Shown here: positions 1-8,799 of the stretch, piece by piece
Layout: every line of letters starts with the position of its first letter
Position numbering within the stretch: the first letter of the stretch is position 1
Source of the DNA: Rhodoplanes serenus
GTDB lineage: Bacteria > Pseudomonadota > Alphaproteobacteria > Rhizobiales > Xanthobacteraceae
NCBI GenBank assembly: GCA_945893145.1
Contig: CAMDDZ010000043.1
Location: forward strand, 1-45,912
Reading direction: 5' to 3'
DNA: 45,912 bases
The notes under the pieces: model-generated
Told to the model about the DNA's origin: nothing
Databases searched by the model: none
What the model saw: only the letters and a program-made list of their open reading frames with translations
Position numbers and translations under genes: made by a program

Positions 1-715
1 CAAGGTCGACGCCCATGCCGCCCTGGCCGCGCGAGATGCCGTCGAGGGCGGCGCGCGCGATGAGGTCGCAGTAGAGCGTGATGGCGCGGGCCGCATCGTC
101 GTTGCCCGGCACCACAAAGGTGATGCCATCGGGATTGCAGTTCGTATCGACCACAGCGGCGACCGGGATGCCGAGCCGGCGTGCTTCGCTGATCGCGATG
201 TCTTCCTTGTTGGTGTCGATCACGAACAACAGGTCAGGCACGCCGCCCATGTCCTTGATGCCGCCGAGCGAGCGGTTGAGCTTGTCGCGCTCGCGCGTGA
301 GGTCGAGACGTTCCTTCTTGGTGTAGCCGATGGCCTCGTTGGAGGTCAGCATCTCGTCGAGCTTGCGCAGCCGCGCGATCGACGCCGAGATGGTTTTCCA
401 ATTGGTCAGCGTGCCGCCGAGCCAGCGCGAGTTGACGTAGTATTGCGCGCAACGTTTGGCGGCATCCCTGATTGCGTCCTGCGCCTGGCGCTTGGTGCCG
501 ACGAACAGGATGCGGCCGCCCTTGGCAACGGTGTCGCTCACCGCCTCGAGCGCCTTGTGCAGCAGCGGCACGCTCTGGGCGAGATCGATGATGTGGATGT
601 TGTTGCGGGTGCCGAAGATGTATTCACCCATCTTCGGGTTCCAGCGGTGGGCCTGATGGCCGAAGTGAACGCCAGCTTCCAAAAGCTGACGCATGCTGTA
701 ATCGGGCAGCGCCAT
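1..715 (-). CDS. rpsB: 30S ribosomal protein S2 (C-terminus cut by window edge)
   Basis: Structural protein of the small ribosomal subunit. It binds the 16S head/platform region late in assembly and is needed for S1 binding. The reading frame starts [20 protein letters not shown] and stays open to base 1, giving 238 codons, so only the last part of the protein is missing. Family signatures are the N-terminal [15 protein letters not shown] segment, [24 protein letters not shown] and the [19 protein letters not shown] core. The start is set by a GGAGAAG ribosome-binding site just upstream of the ATG. The gene stands alone in the visible part, 205 bp after the stop of the upstream monooxygenase. 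In most bacteria tsf follows, and would lie outside this window. Confidence 0.97.
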   Translation of the reverse strand, partial: MALPDYSMRQLLEAGVHFGHQAHRWNPKMGEYIFGTRNNIHIIDLAQSVPLLHKALEAVSDTVAKGGRILFVGTKRQAQDAIRDAAKRCAQYYVNSRWLGGTLTNWKTISASIARLRKLDEMLTSNEAIGYTKKERLDLTRERDKLNRSLGGIKDMGGVPDLLFVIDTNKEDIAISEARRLGIPVAAVVDTNCNPDGITFVVPGNDDAARAITLYCDLIARAALDGISRGQGGMGVDL

Positions 716-818
716 GGTCTTCTCCGGTTTGTCCGCGGCGAACGTGTGAGCGTCACTCTTGCGAGTAGCGCCACCGGACGGCCCGAGGGCCAGTGTCCGC
801 CTGTGAGATGGTGCGGCT

Positions 819-846
819 TATATAGGCGCGATGGCGCGAACGCAAG
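819..846 (-). promoter_or_regulatory. Candidate sigma-70-type promoter of rpsB
   Basis: Reading on the minus strand, CTTGCG (-35, close to the alphaproteobacterial CTTGAC) is followed after 16 bp by TATATA (-10). Transcription would begin about 100 bp before the rpsB ATG, leaving a leader long enough for S2 feedback control, although no known leader fold was recognised. Called by eye only. Confidence 0.45.
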
Positions 847-920
847 GCGAACCGCGCCCAGAACGGCCGGGAAATAGCTGAAATCTCGGGTTTTTCCGGT
901 CTAGCTGAACCCGGGCGGCC

Positions 921-2144
921 TTAGGTAATGGCGGCCGCATCCCGCAGGCTGTCGAACAAGGCGGCCCGGCGCATGTAGCTCCTGGCCGTCTCCGGGTTAT
1001 CGGCCGTCTTGCGCAGCTCATCGAAGTTTTTCCGCCGCACGACCAGATCGCGCTCCTCCATCAGCCGTTTGTTGGCGATGGTCTGCGCCTGAACATATTT
1101 CACCGCGGCGTGGCGGCGCTGGCGGTCATAGAGATCGAGCAGGCTGTCGTTGGCTTCACCATGGATCACCTTGGCGAGTTTTTCGGCCAGGTTGATGCCG
1201 TCATGGATGCCGCCGTTCATTCCCATGCCGCCGATCGGGTTGTTGAGGTGCGCGCTATCGCCGGCCAGCAGCACGCGACCAGCGCGGAATGACGATGCGA
1301 CACGCTGGTGTACGCCATAGACGTTCACGTATTTGGTCTCAAACCGCCCGGGTTTTGGGAAGAATTTTTGCAACCGCTCCTCGATGCGGCCGGGGTCGAG
1401 CGCAGTCTCATCGCTCTCGCGCTCCTGGACCGGGAAGATCGCGCGCCACAGTCCGCCCGGCTCCTCACCGCGCACCTTGAACAGGTTGCACCACTCGTTT
1501 GGGTCGGAGAAGTAATTGCGCAGCACCAGGTTCGGATTGAGTGTGGCGACGTCGAACGGCGTCGCGATCTTGATGAAGCGCTCCGGATAGGTGAAGCCCT
1601 CGAACTCGACGCCGGCGAACTTGCGCACCGTCGAACGGCCGCCATCGCAGCCGATCACGTAGTCGGCGCGCACCGTGATCGGCCCCTCGGGCATCGAGAC
1701 TTCGACGTCGACGTGATCCGCGGTCTGCGTCAGCCCGGTCACCGCGTGCGAGAAGCGTACGTCGAAATCGCCGCCGTTGGCGTATTCCGCCGCGAGTGAG
1801 GCGGTCATCTTGTACTGCTCGTACTGCAACGCGAAGGGGAAGCGGAATTCACCCTTCATCAGATCGAGGTTGAACTCGGCAACGACCGTGTTGGTGACGC
1901 GGTCGTGGAAGCGGTAGGCGGTCGAGACCATCCCGAGCGGGATGATCTTCTGCGTCACGCCGAGTTCATCGAGCATCTCAAGTGTGGATGGATGAATGGT
2001 CGCGGCGCGCTGTTCGACCGGAGGCTCTGGTTCCGCCTCGAAGACGGTCACTGGAACGCCGCGCCGGTTGAGCGCCAACGCGCACACCATGCCGACCGGT
2101 CCCGCGCCGACCACGACGACGCGGGCGTTTTTTTTCAGAGCCAT
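921..2144 (-). CDS. FAD-dependent monooxygenase (PheA/TfdB/UbiH superfamily)
   Basis: Flavoprotein of the class A aromatic hydroxylase superfamily, 407 residues, cytoplasmic. Family members use NAD(P)H and O2 to hydroxylate an aromatic ring. Visible motifs are the N-terminal dinucleotide-binding GAGPVG (about residues 13-18), the middle DG motif around IGCDGGRSTVRKFAG, and the C-terminal FAD-ribityl motif GRVLLAGDSAHLNNPIGG followed by a helix with GMNGGIHDG. The start MALKKNARVV is chosen because the glycine-rich strand normally begins within the first ten residues; a longer in-frame start would add an implausible Arg/Pro-rich tail. It lies 28 bp after the VOC-protein gene on the same strand, so the two probably form an operon. 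The substrate cannot be read from sequence, but pairing with a VOC protein suggests degradation of an aromatic compound. Confidence 0.85.
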   Translation of the reverse strand: MALKKNARVVVVGAGPVGMVCALALNRRGVPVTVFEAEPEPPVEQRAATIHPSTLEMLDELGVTQKIIPLGMVSTAYRFHDRVTNTVVAEFNLDLMKGEFRFPFALQYEQYKMTASLAAEYANGGDFDVRFSHAVTGLTQTADHVDVEVSMPEGPITVRADYVIGCDGGRSTVRKFAGVEFEGFTYPERFIKIATPFDVATLNPNLVLRNYFSDPNEWCNLFKVRGEEPGGLWRAIFPVQERESDETALDPGRIEERLQKFFPKPGRFETKYVNVYGVHQRVASSFRAGRVLLAGDSAHLNNPIGGMGMNGGIHDGINLAEKLAKVIHGEANDSLLDLYDRQRRHAAVKYVQAQTIANKRLMEERDLVVRRKNFDELRKTADNPETARSYMRRAALFDSLRDAAAIT

Positions 2145-2172
2145 CGGTGTAAGTCCCGCGCCGATCGTGCGC

Positions 2173-2604
2173 CTAGGCGGCGGCGTCCTTGGATTTCGGC
2201 GCCGGAACCACGTCCTTGACCGCACCCTTCCAGCCGCTTTCGGTGACGTCGAAGATGAAGCCCTCGGGTGTCGCGTACTTCACCTCGTAATAGACGTTGG
2301 GGTTGGTCTCCTTGCGGCCGGTGACATGCTTGCCGCCAGCGGCCCGGATGGCCTTGTCGGATTCCTCGACGCTATCGACCCACATGCCGAAATGGATGAG
2401 ACCTTGCACGCCCGGCTGGTTCTCGAAGCCGTCGATCTTTTCGTCGCCGAAGTTAAGCAGCGCGACGTTGAAAATGCCGTCGGTCATATAGACGCCGCGC
2501 TGGGCATTGCCGGCCCGAGTCATGCCGAAGGCTTCCTCGAAAAACTTGGCGGCCTTTTCCGGATCGCGGACCGAAATGGCGATGTGGCGCAGTTTGTTGG
2601 CCAT
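2173..2604 (-). CDS. VOC-superfamily protein (glyoxalase/extradiol dioxygenase fold)
   Basis: 143-residue protein of the vicinal oxygen chelate fold, built from two beta-alpha-beta-beta-beta modules. The opening MANKLRHIAISVRDPEKAAKFFEEAF carries the first metal-ligand histidine (H7). LIHFGMWVDSVEES marks the start of the second module, and FIFDVTES holds the likely terminal acidic ligand. A GGGAGAG ribosome-binding site precedes the ATG. The last about 20 residues are a Lys/Ala/Pro-rich tail beyond the fold. Members include glyoxalases, fosfomycin-resistance proteins, epimerases and ring-cleavage dioxygenases, and the sequence does not single one out. The downstream FAD monooxygenase favours an aromatic-turnover or isomerase role, which is inference. 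Confidence 0.8.
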   Translation of the reverse strand: MANKLRHIAISVRDPEKAAKFFEEAFGMTRAGNAQRGVYMTDGIFNVALLNFGDEKIDGFENQPGVQGLIHFGMWVDSVEESDKAIRAAGGKHVTGRKETNPNVYYEVKYATPEGFIFDVTESGWKGAVKDVVPAPKSKDAAA

Positions 2605-2670
2605 GGCGAGCTCTCCCTCTGGAAGCCCTGCCTATAGCACAGCCGATATGGAGCGGGTACCGCCCGGATG

Positions 2671-2704
2671 CGCCGCGCGCCTGCGTGTCACGCAGAGCGC
2701 GGCG
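2671..2704 (-). terminator. Hairpin just after dnaE stop
   Basis: An 8-bp GC stem (CGCCGCGC with GCGCGGCG) encloses an inner CTGCGT/ACGCAG stem with a three-base loop, beginning one base after the dnaE stop codon. There is no U-run after it, so it may act as a 3'-end stabiliser or a Rho-assisted stop rather than a classical intrinsic terminator. Confidence 0.45.
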
Positions 2705-2705
2705 G

Positions 2706-5700
2706 TCACATGAGCTGAACGTCTACTACGCCGGGCACCGCCTTGATGGCGCCCGCGATCTGCGGAGAGACCTTGAAGCGGCCGGGGAGCTTCACGTCGA
2801 CCTCGGTGCCGCCGCCGAGTTGCACCACCATGATGACCTCGCCGTCGCCCTTGCCTTCCAGGCGCTTGGCCACCGGCTCGATGGGGGCCTGATCGCGCAC
2901 GAACACGCGCAGGCCCTTTTGCAGCTTGGCCGCGGCCTTATCGAGCGGCTCGGCGGACTGGATGCGCGCACGCACTTCGTCGCCCTGCGCCTCGGCGGTG
3001 AGGAACAGCAACACCGCCGTGCCGGGTTCGAGTTGGTCACGGTATTGCTGAAGGCCTTCCGCGAACATGATCGCCTCGTAATGGCCCGAGGGGTCGGACA
3101 GGCCGAAGATGCCCATCTTGTTGCCGGTCTTGGTGCGCCGCTCCGTTCGCGACACCACGGTGGCGGCGACGCGGCCGGCGGTCGCGCCCGACTTTACCGA
3201 GCGGGAGAACTCGGCCCAGGACTGCACCTTCATGTTTTTCAGGATCGCCGCATAATCGTCGAGCGGATGGCCGGATAGGAAGAAGCCGATCGCCTCATAC
3301 TCCCGTTGCAGCCGGTCGGCGGGCAGCCATGGCTCGACCGAGGGGATCGGCAGCTTCTCGCGATTGGACGCGCCGCCGAACATGTCGTTCTGGCCGACCG
3401 ACGTGGCCTCGTGGCTGCGTTGTGCGGCTGCCATCATGACATCGACGGCGGCATGGGCCCGCGCGCGGCTCGGTTCGAGCGCGTCGAATGCGCCGGCGGC
3501 GCCGAGGCTTTCCAGCACCCGCTTGTTAACGGCGCGCGGATTGATGCGGCGGGCGAAGTCTCCAAGATCCGCGAACGGCTTGTCGCCGCGCGCCGTAACG
3601 ATGCTCTGGACCGCCTGCGCACCGACGCCTTTGAGCGCCGCCAACGCATAAAGGATGGTGCCGTTCTCGACATCGAAGGCGACGCCCGAACGGTTGATCG
3701 AAGGCGGCTCGACCTTGATGCCAAGGCGTTGGGCCTCGGTGCGGAATTCCGCAAGCTTATCGGTGTTGCCCATGTCGAGCGTCATCGAGGCGGCGATGAA
3801 CTCGACCGGATAGTTCGCCTTCATGTAGGCGGTCTGATAGGCGACCAGCGCGTAAGCTGCGGCGTGGCTTTTATTGAAGCCGTATTCGGCGAAGCGTTCG
3901 AGCAAGTCGAAAATCGCGTCGGCGTGAGCGCGCTCGATCTCGCGATCGGTCGCGCCTTTGACGAAATGTTTGCGCTGCGCCGCCATCTCGGAGCGGATCT
4001 TCTTGCCCATGGCGCGGCGCAGAAGATCGGCCTGGCCGAGCGAGTAGCCGGCGAGGATTTGCGCCGCCTGCATCACCTGCTCTTGGTAGACGATGACGCC
4101 GAAGGTTTCGCGCAGGATCGGCTCGATCTTGGGATGGATGTAGTCCGGCTTCTCGACGCCGTGCTTGCGCGCGCAATAGGTCGGGATGTTCGCCATCGGG
4201 CCGGGCCGGTAGAGGGCGACGAGCGCGATGATGTCCTCGAAACGGTCCGGCCGCATGTCGAGCAGCGCGCGCCGCATGCCCTGACTTTCCAATTGGAAGA
4301 TACCGACGGCTTCGGCCCGCGACAGCATGTCGTAAGTCTTCTTGTCTTCGAGCGGGATCGACGCCAGATCGAGCTCGACGCCGCGCTGCTTGAGCAGGCG
4401 CACGGCGGTTTCCAGCACGGTCAGCGTTTTCAGCCCAAGGAAGTCGAACTTCACCAGCCCGGCCTGCTCGACCCACTTCATGTTGAACTGAGTGACCGGC
4501 ATGTCGGATTTCGGGTCGCGGTACATCGGGACCAGATTCGACAGCGGCCGGTCGCCGATCACGATGCCGGCCGCGTGTGTCGAAGCGTGGCGGTAGAGGC
4601 CTTCGAGCTTCAGCGCGATGTCGAACGCGCGTTTGACGACGGGCTCCTCGTCGCGCGCGGCCTGAAGTCTGGGCTCGCCCTCGATGGCGCGTGCCAGCGT
4701 GACGGGAGCGGCCGGATTCTGCGGTACCAGCTTGCAGAGCTTGTCCACCTGGCCATACGGCATTTCAAGCACACGGCCGACGTCGCGCAGCACGCCGCGC
4801 GCCTGCAAGGTGCCGAAGGTGATGATTTGGGCGACCTGGTCGCGGCCATAGCGGCCTTGCACGTAGCGGATCACCTCATCGCGGCGGTCCTGGCAAAAAT
4901 CGACGTCGAAGTCCGGCATCGACACGCGCTCGGGATTGAGGAAGCGCTCGAACAGCAGCCCGAAACGGATTGGGTCAAGGTCGGTAATGGTGAGCGCGTA
5001 GGACACGAGCGAGCCCGCGCCCGAGCCGCGGCCGGGTCCGACTGGAATCCCCTGCTCCTTCGCCCATTGAATGAAGTCGGAGACGATCAGGAAGTAGCCG
5101 GGATACTTCATGTCTTCGATGACTTTGATCTCGAAGGCGAGACGATCGCGGTATTCCTGCATGTTGCGGTTGGGTGCGAGGCCGTGCGCTTGGATGCGGC
5201 GCTCGAGGCCCTGCTCGGCGCGCTGGCGTAACTCCGCGCCCTCATCGACTTGGCGGTTGCCGACCGAGAAGCGCGGCAGGATCGGTTTTTCGGTTCGCGG
5301 CCGATACGAACAGCGTTGGGCAATCTCGACTGTCGAAGCAAGTGCCTCCGGCAAGTCGGAGAACAGCGCCGTCATCTCGGCGCGGCTCTTGAAGTAATGC
5401 TCGGCGGTCAGCTGCCGCCGGTCGGTCTCGGCGACGACGCGGCTCTCGGCGATGCAGATCAGCGCGTCGTGGGCTTCGTAATCCTCGCGCCGGGCGAAGA
5501 ACGGCTCGTTGGTGGCAACCAGCGGCAATTTCTGCGCATAGGCGAGTTCGAGCAACGCAGCCTCGGTCGCCCGTTCGTCCGCGGTGCCGTGGCGTTGGAT
5601 TTCGACATAAAGACGGTCACCGAACAGGCGCGCCAGTGCTGCAAGACGCGCAGCCGCAAGGTCGGGTTGACCGGCCGCCAAGGCGGTGTCGAGCGGTCCG

Positions 5701-6137
5701 GATGGTCCGCCGGTGAGCGCAATGAGGCCGTCGGTCGCGCCTTCGAACCACGCCGCCTTGAGATGCGGCTTCTCATTCGAGGGCGTTTCGAGGAAGGCGC
5801 GCGACGAAAGCGCAATCAGGCTGTGATAGCCGGCCTGGTGCGCGGCCAGCAGCACGATCCTCGGCAGAACGCGGGGCCGGCCGTTCAGCCGCGGATCGCG
5901 CGTGTCGTCGCCGAAATCGATCGCAAGCGCACAGCCAACGATCGGCTGCACCCCGGAGGACGCCATCTTCTCGGAGAATTCCAGCGCACCGAACATGTTG
6001 TCGGTGTCGGTCAGCGCCAGCGCTGGCTGGTGATCGGCCTTGGCAAACTCTGCGAGCTTGCTGATCGGCAACGCGCCTTCCAGCAGCGAATAGGCGGAAT
6101 GAACGTGCAGATGCACGAAGCCGGGGTCGGCGCTCAC
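2706..6137 (-). CDS. dnaE: DNA polymerase III alpha subunit
   Basis: Replicative polymerase catalytic subunit, 1143 residues (E. coli 1160). The N-terminal PHP domain starts HLHVHSAYSLLEGAL (about 9-23). The polymerase palm contains MPDFDVDF with catalytic aspartates D409 and D411, and KFDFLGLKTL with the third at D565. The GPGRGSGAGSLVSYAL motif, the helix-hairpin-helix region near ARRINPRAVNKRVLESLGA, and an OB domain (GRVAATVVSRTERRTKTGNKMG) follow. It is the housekeeping DnaE1 type: the length and intact PHP match, and no imuA/imuB neighbours are seen. Translation starts at GTG with GAGG about eight bases upstream. The 32-residue SOS-controlled gene lies upstream on the same strand, so SOS transcripts could run into dnaE if not terminated. 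A hairpin follows the stop. Confidence 0.97.
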   Translation of the reverse strand: MSADPGFVHLHVHSAYSLLEGALPISKLAEFAKADHQPALALTDTDNMFGALEFSEKMASSGVQPIVGCALAIDFGDDTRDPRLNGRPRVLPRIVLLAAHQAGYHSLIALSSRAFLETPSNEKPHLKAAWFEGATDGLIALTGGPSGPLDTALAAGQPDLAAARLAALARLFGDRLYVEIQRHGTADERATEAALLELAYAQKLPLVATNEPFFARREDYEAHDALICIAESRVVAETDRRQLTAEHYFKSRAEMTALFSDLPEALASTVEIAQRCSYRPRTEKPILPRFSVGNRQVDEGAELRQRAEQGLERRIQAHGLAPNRNMQEYRDRLAFEIKVIEDMKYPGYFLIVSDFIQWAKEQGIPVGPGRGSGAGSLVSYALTITDLDPIRFGLLFERFLNPERVSMPDFDVDFCQDRRDEVIRYVQGRYGRDQVAQIITFGTLQARGVLRDVGRVLEMPYGQVDKLCKLVPQNPAAPVTLARAIEGEPRLQAARDEEPVVKRAFDIALKLEGLYRHASTHAAGIVIGDRPLSNLVPMYRDPKSDMPVTQFNMKWVEQAGLVKFDFLGLKTLTVLETAVRLLKQRGVELDLASIPLEDKKTYDMLSRAEAVGIFQLESQGMRRALLDMRPDRFEDIIALVALYRPGPMANIPTYCARKHGVEKPDYIHPKIEPILRETFGVIVYQEQVMQAAQILAGYSLGQADLLRRAMGKKIRSEMAAQRKHFVKGATDREIERAHADAIFDLLERFAEYGFNKSHAAAYALVAYQTAYMKANYPVEFIAASMTLDMGNTDKLAEFRTEAQRLGIKVEPPSINRSGVAFDVENGTILYALAALKGVGAQAVQSIVTARGDKPFADLGDFARRINPRAVNKRVLESLGAAGAFDALEPSRARAHAAVDVMMAAAQRSHEATSVGQNDMFGGASNREKLPIPSVEPWLPADRLQREYEAIGFFLSGHPLDDYAAILKNMKVQSWAEFSRSVKSGATAGRVAATVVSRTERRTKTGNKMGIFGLSDPSGHYEAIMFAEGLQQYRDQLEPGTAVLLFLTAEAQGDEVRARIQSAEPLDKAAAKLQKGLRVFVRDQAPIEPVAKRLEGKGDGEVIMVVQLGGGTEVDVKLPGRFKVSPQIAGAIKAVPGVVDVQLM

Positions 6138-6484
6138 GGATGCCTCAATCGATTCGGTGTTTGAGGATGGTGCGGAGGCTAAGCTGCCAAGTCTACCGTC
6201 ATGTCCACCGCCTTCCGGTAGGCGGCCGTGCTCACATGGGTTTTCCCCAAGGCGCTAAGTCGGCCCTGCGGCGGTGGCTCCGCCGAGCGGCGGTAGGCCG
6301 CTGTCATGGCTCGGGACTCGGGCAAGCCCAGGTTCCGATGCCATCCACGTCCATTTGGGGATGGGGACGGGACGTGAATACCCGTGGCAGCAGGGTATGA
6401 CGAGCGGGGTACCGACGACGCAAACGCTTAACGACGCGCACTCACAGGAACGTTCATTCGGCGGCCAAGCCTTGCAGACCGGCC
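6138..6484. other. Intergenic region between dnaE and the SOS small gene
   Basis: About 350 bp without a convincing gene on either strand. The frames that stay open lack ribosome-binding sites and protein-like composition. The region is rich in inverted repeats: the REP-like palindrome at 6306-6344, an ACGTCC/GGACGT pair near 6347-6374, and a GCC/GGC-rich hairpin near 6210-6225. The dnaE promoter should lie in its left part, but no clear -35/-10 pair was found. Confidence 0.5.
6306..6344. repeat. REP-like intergenic palindrome
   Basis: An extended hairpin: ATGGC pairs with GCCAT, TCGGGA with TTCCGA, and GGGC with GCCC around an AA turn. The flanks (GTCATGGC ... GCCATCCACGTC) resemble a short palindromic element often seen between genes in Bradyrhizobium relatives. 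Its membership in that family is from memory and not verified. Confidence 0.4.
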
Positions 6485-6583
6485 TTACAGAGCAGCAAAA
6501 ACCTGTGCCCAGATCGCGATCATTCCGAGAAACATGGCGATCGAGGCCAGAGCAGCAGCTTCCTCCACAACAGCGCGAAACAT
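6485..6583 (-). CDS. 32-residue single-pass membrane protein under LexA control
   Basis: A complete small gene with product start MFRAVVEEAAALASI and end WAQVFAAL. It opens with a short acidic amphipathic stretch (two Glu at residues 7-8), followed by an uninterrupted hydrophobic segment from about residue 9 to the C-terminus, so a single inner-membrane helix is expected. A GGGAGGA ribosome-binding site sits seven bases before the ATG, and a near-consensus promoter with two LexA boxes precedes it. Size, topology and SOS control match Caulobacter SidA, a 29-residue SOS-induced membrane peptide that blocks division through FtsW. Sequence homology to SidA was not tested, so the function is inference. 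Neighbours are lolD upstream and dnaE downstream, all on the minus strand. Confidence 0.8.
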   Translation of the reverse strand: MFRAVVEEAAALASIAMFLGMIAIWAQVFAAL

Positions 6584-6595
6584 GACGTCCTCCCT

Positions 6596-6636
6596 GAACG
6601 AAGAGGGAACATAGTTCTGTGTTTGTTCTTCGTCAA
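6596..6636 (-). promoter_or_regulatory. SOS promoter with two LexA boxes
   Basis: On the minus strand, TTGACG (6631-6636) and TATGTT (6608-6613) are separated by exactly 17 bp, a strong sigma-70-type promoter. One LexA box of the alphaproteobacterial direct-repeat type, GAAC-N7-GAAC (read on the minus strand at 6614-6628), fills most of the spacer. A second in the opposite orientation, GTTC-N7-GTTC on the minus strand (6596-6610), covers the -10 and runs to the ribosome-binding site. The two are mirror images around ATA (6611-6613). LexA bound at either box would block RNA polymerase. Confidence 0.85.
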
Positions 6637-6739
6637 TCAGAATTTTGCGGTTCCCGACCAACCGCTCCTAGCCTTTGAAATAAATAGGCTTTTGCCTGAA
6701 GGTGCCGAGCAATCCAGCCGCGACACCAGCGGCGCGGCG

Positions 6740-7438
6740 TTATTGGAGTTCGACCACCTGCCCGTCCCGAATGGTGACGCGACGATCCATGCGGGAGGCG
6801 ATTTCCATGTTGTGCGTGGCCAGCATCACGGTCAGGCCGGACTGACGGATCAGTTGCGCGAGCGCGTTGAAGACGTGGTCGGAGGTCTTCGGATCGAGGT
6901 TGCCGGTTGGCTCATCCGCCAACAGCAGCCGGGGCGCATTGGCGACCGCGCGTGCGATGGCGACGCGCTGCTGCTCGCCGCCCGATAACTGCCCCGGGCG
7001 ATGCGTCAGGCGCTCCTTCAGACCGAGGTAGGTCAGAAGCTCGGTTGCGCGCTCGCGCGCCACGGCACGCGACAGGCCACGGATCATCTGCGGCATCATC
7101 ACGTTCTCCACCGCGGAGAACTCCGGCAGCAGATGGTGTGCCTGATAGACGAAGCCGATGGCGGTGCGGCGAAGCCGGGTGCGCTCGCGGTCGCTCAGCG
7201 TTGCGGTGGCGACGCCTTCGAGGAATACCTCGCCGCTGTCCGGGTGCTCCAACAGGCCTGCGATGTGCAGCAGCGTGGATTTGCCAGCGCCGGAGGGCGC
7301 AACCAGCGCAACCGACTGGCCCGGCCACACCGCCAGCTCAGCATTGTTCAGAATTTCCAGCACCGCGTCGCCCTGATGGTAGCGGCGGTGGACCGAATTC
7401 AACGAAACGACGGGGGTTGGTTGTTGCGGGTCGGCCAT
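6740..7438 (-). CDS. lolD: Lipoprotein-releasing ABC transporter ATP-binding protein
   Basis: 232-residue cytoplasmic ATPase that powers extraction of outer-membrane lipoproteins from the inner membrane. It shows Walker [10 protein letters not shown] (47-55), the Q-loop region [20 protein letters not shown], the [14 protein letters not shown] signature, Walker [14 protein letters not shown] and the H-loop ATHN. The [11 protein letters not shown] segment and overall length fit the LolD/MacB/FtsE branch, and the preceding lolC gene settles the assignment. The gene starts seven bases after the lolC stop. The usual first glycine of Walker A is alanine; the catalytic GKST is intact. Confidence 0.94.
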   Translation of the reverse strand: MADPQQPTPVVSLNSVHRRYHQGDAVLEILNNAELAVWPGQSVALVAPSGAGKSTLLHIAGLLEHPDSGEVFLEGVATATLSDRERTRLRRTAIGFVYQAHHLLPEFSAVENVMMPQMIRGLSRAVARERATELLTYLGLKERLTHRPGQLSGGEQQRVAIARAVANAPRLLLADEPTGNLDPKTSDHVFNALAQLIRQSGLTVMLATHNMEIASRMDRRVTIRDGQVVELQ

Positions 7439-7445
7439 CAGCGGC

Positions 7446-8714
7446 TCATTCGTAACGCAGTGCTTCGACCGGATCGAGCCGCGCGGCCCGGTACGACGGA
7501 TAGAGCGTAGCGGCGAGCGACAACACCATCGCCATCACCACCACGGCGGTGGTTTCGCCAGCGTCCATTTCGGCCGGCAGCTTGGAGAGAAAATAAAGCT
7601 CGGGCGAGAACAGTTCGGTGTTGGTCAGCCACGACATGAACTGGCGGATCGACTCGATTTTGAGACACACCAGCAAGCCAAGACCGAAGCCCATCAGGTC
7701 GCCGACGATGCCGATCGAAGCGCCGGTGATGAGAAACACCCGCATGATCGAGCCTTGCGTGGCGCCCATGGTGCGCAGGATGCCGATGTCGCGGCCCTTG
7801 TCCTTGACCAGCATGATCAGGCTCGACGCGATGTTGAACGCCGCCACCACGACGATCAGCGTCAGGATCAGGAACATCACGTTGCGTTCGACTTGCAGCG
7901 CATTGAAGAAGGTGGCGTTGCGCTGTCGCCAATCGATCATGAAGATCGGCCGTTGCGCAGCCTCTTGTATGAGCGTTCGGAACCGCGCGATCTGGTCGGG
8001 CGCCGTGGTGTAGACCTCGATCGCCGTGACGTCGCCCGAGCGGTTGAAATAGGACTGCGCCTCGGTGAGCGGCATGAACACGAAGGCGGCGTCGTATTCC
8101 GACATGCCGATCTCGAACACGGCCGCGACCTTGTAGGTTTTGATGCGCGGCGTGACCCCCATCACGGTGACGGCGCCCCGCGGCGCCACCAGCGAGATAG
8201 AATCGCCCGCCCGCAGCGTGAGCTGGTCGGCGAGGCGGCGTCCGATGACAACGCCCTGGGCCTGGTCGAAGCCATCCAGTGTGCCCTGCCGGATGTTGCG
8301 CGCGATCGAGTTGAGGCCCGCGAGGTCGGCGCCACGGAGGCCCCGCACCAGCACGCCGGCGGCGCTGAACGATGACGACGCCAACGCCTGGCCCTCGACG
8401 ATCGGCACTGCGAGCCGGATGCCCTGCACCTTCGAAATGCGATCCGCCACCGCTTCAAAGTCGGTGAGCGGCGATTCCAGGGGCTGCACCAGCAGATGGC
8501 CGTTGAGGCCGAGGATCTTGTCGAGTAGCTCTTTGCGGAAACCGTTCATCACCGCCATCACGATGATGAGCGTCGCCACGCCCAGCATGATGCCGAGGAA
8601 CGAGAAGGCCGCGATGATTGAAATGAATCCTTCCTGCCGCCGCGCTCGCAAGTAGCGCAACGCCAGCATCCATTCGAAAGGTGCGAAGGGACGTGTCCCC
8701 GTCGGTTCGCTCAT
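7446..8714 (-). CDS. lolC: Lipoprotein-releasing ABC transporter permease (LolC/LolE family)
   Basis: 422-residue inner-membrane permease. It has a short cytoplasmic N-terminus ([21 protein letters not shown]), a first transmembrane helix at about 29-57, a large periplasmic MacB-core-like domain, and three C-terminal helices of the FtsX type ([25 protein letters not shown], a second helix near [19 protein letters not shown], and a last one before the C-terminal [17 protein letters not shown]). The start [10 protein letters not shown] is chosen because a GGGGAT ribosome-binding site precedes it. Only one permease gene is present, consistent with a homodimeric LolF-type system in alphaproteobacteria, so the lolC symbol is nominal. 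It lies 85 bp after proS and may share its transcript. Confidence 0.92.
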   Translation of the reverse strand: MSEPTGTRPFAPFEWMLALRYLRARRQEGFISIIAAFSFLGIMLGVATLIIVMAVMNGFRKELLDKILGLNGHLLVQPLESPLTDFEAVADRISKVQGIRLAVPIVEGQALASSSFSAAGVLVRGLRGADLAGLNSIARNIRQGTLDGFDQAQGVVIGRRLADQLTLRAGDSISLVAPRGAVTVMGVTPRIKTYKVAAVFEIGMSEYDAAFVFMPLTEAQSYFNRSGDVTAIEVYTTAPDQIARFRTLIQEAAQRPIFMIDWRQRNATFFNALQVERNVMFLILTLIVVVAAFNIASSLIMLVKDKGRDIGILRTMGATQGSIMRVFLITGASIGIVGDLMGFGLGLLVCLKIESIRQFMSWLTNTELFSPELYFLSKLPAEMDAGETTAVVVMAMVLSLAATLYPSYRAARLDPVEALRYE

Positions 8715-8799
8715 CAATCCCCTTGTAGGTAGGCATTCCACCCGATTCTGGCGGTTTCAAGCCAGCCTTGGCCGCACGCACGTCCGGCAAGCGCACAGA

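Noticed and set aside
3306..5231. Long plus-strand open frame opposite dnaE (641 codons)
   Set aside because: It is the GC-rich antisense shadow of dnaE, rich in Arg/Ala/His/Asp, without a ribosome-binding site or family resemblance.
6140..6400. Plus-strand open frames in the dnaE upstream region
   Set aside because: No ribosome-binding site, and composition is explained by palindromic intergenic DNA.
6661..6720. AGCCT/AGGCT hairpin downstream of lolD as a terminator
   Set aside because: Only five base pairs with an 11-base loop and no U-run in the lolD direction.
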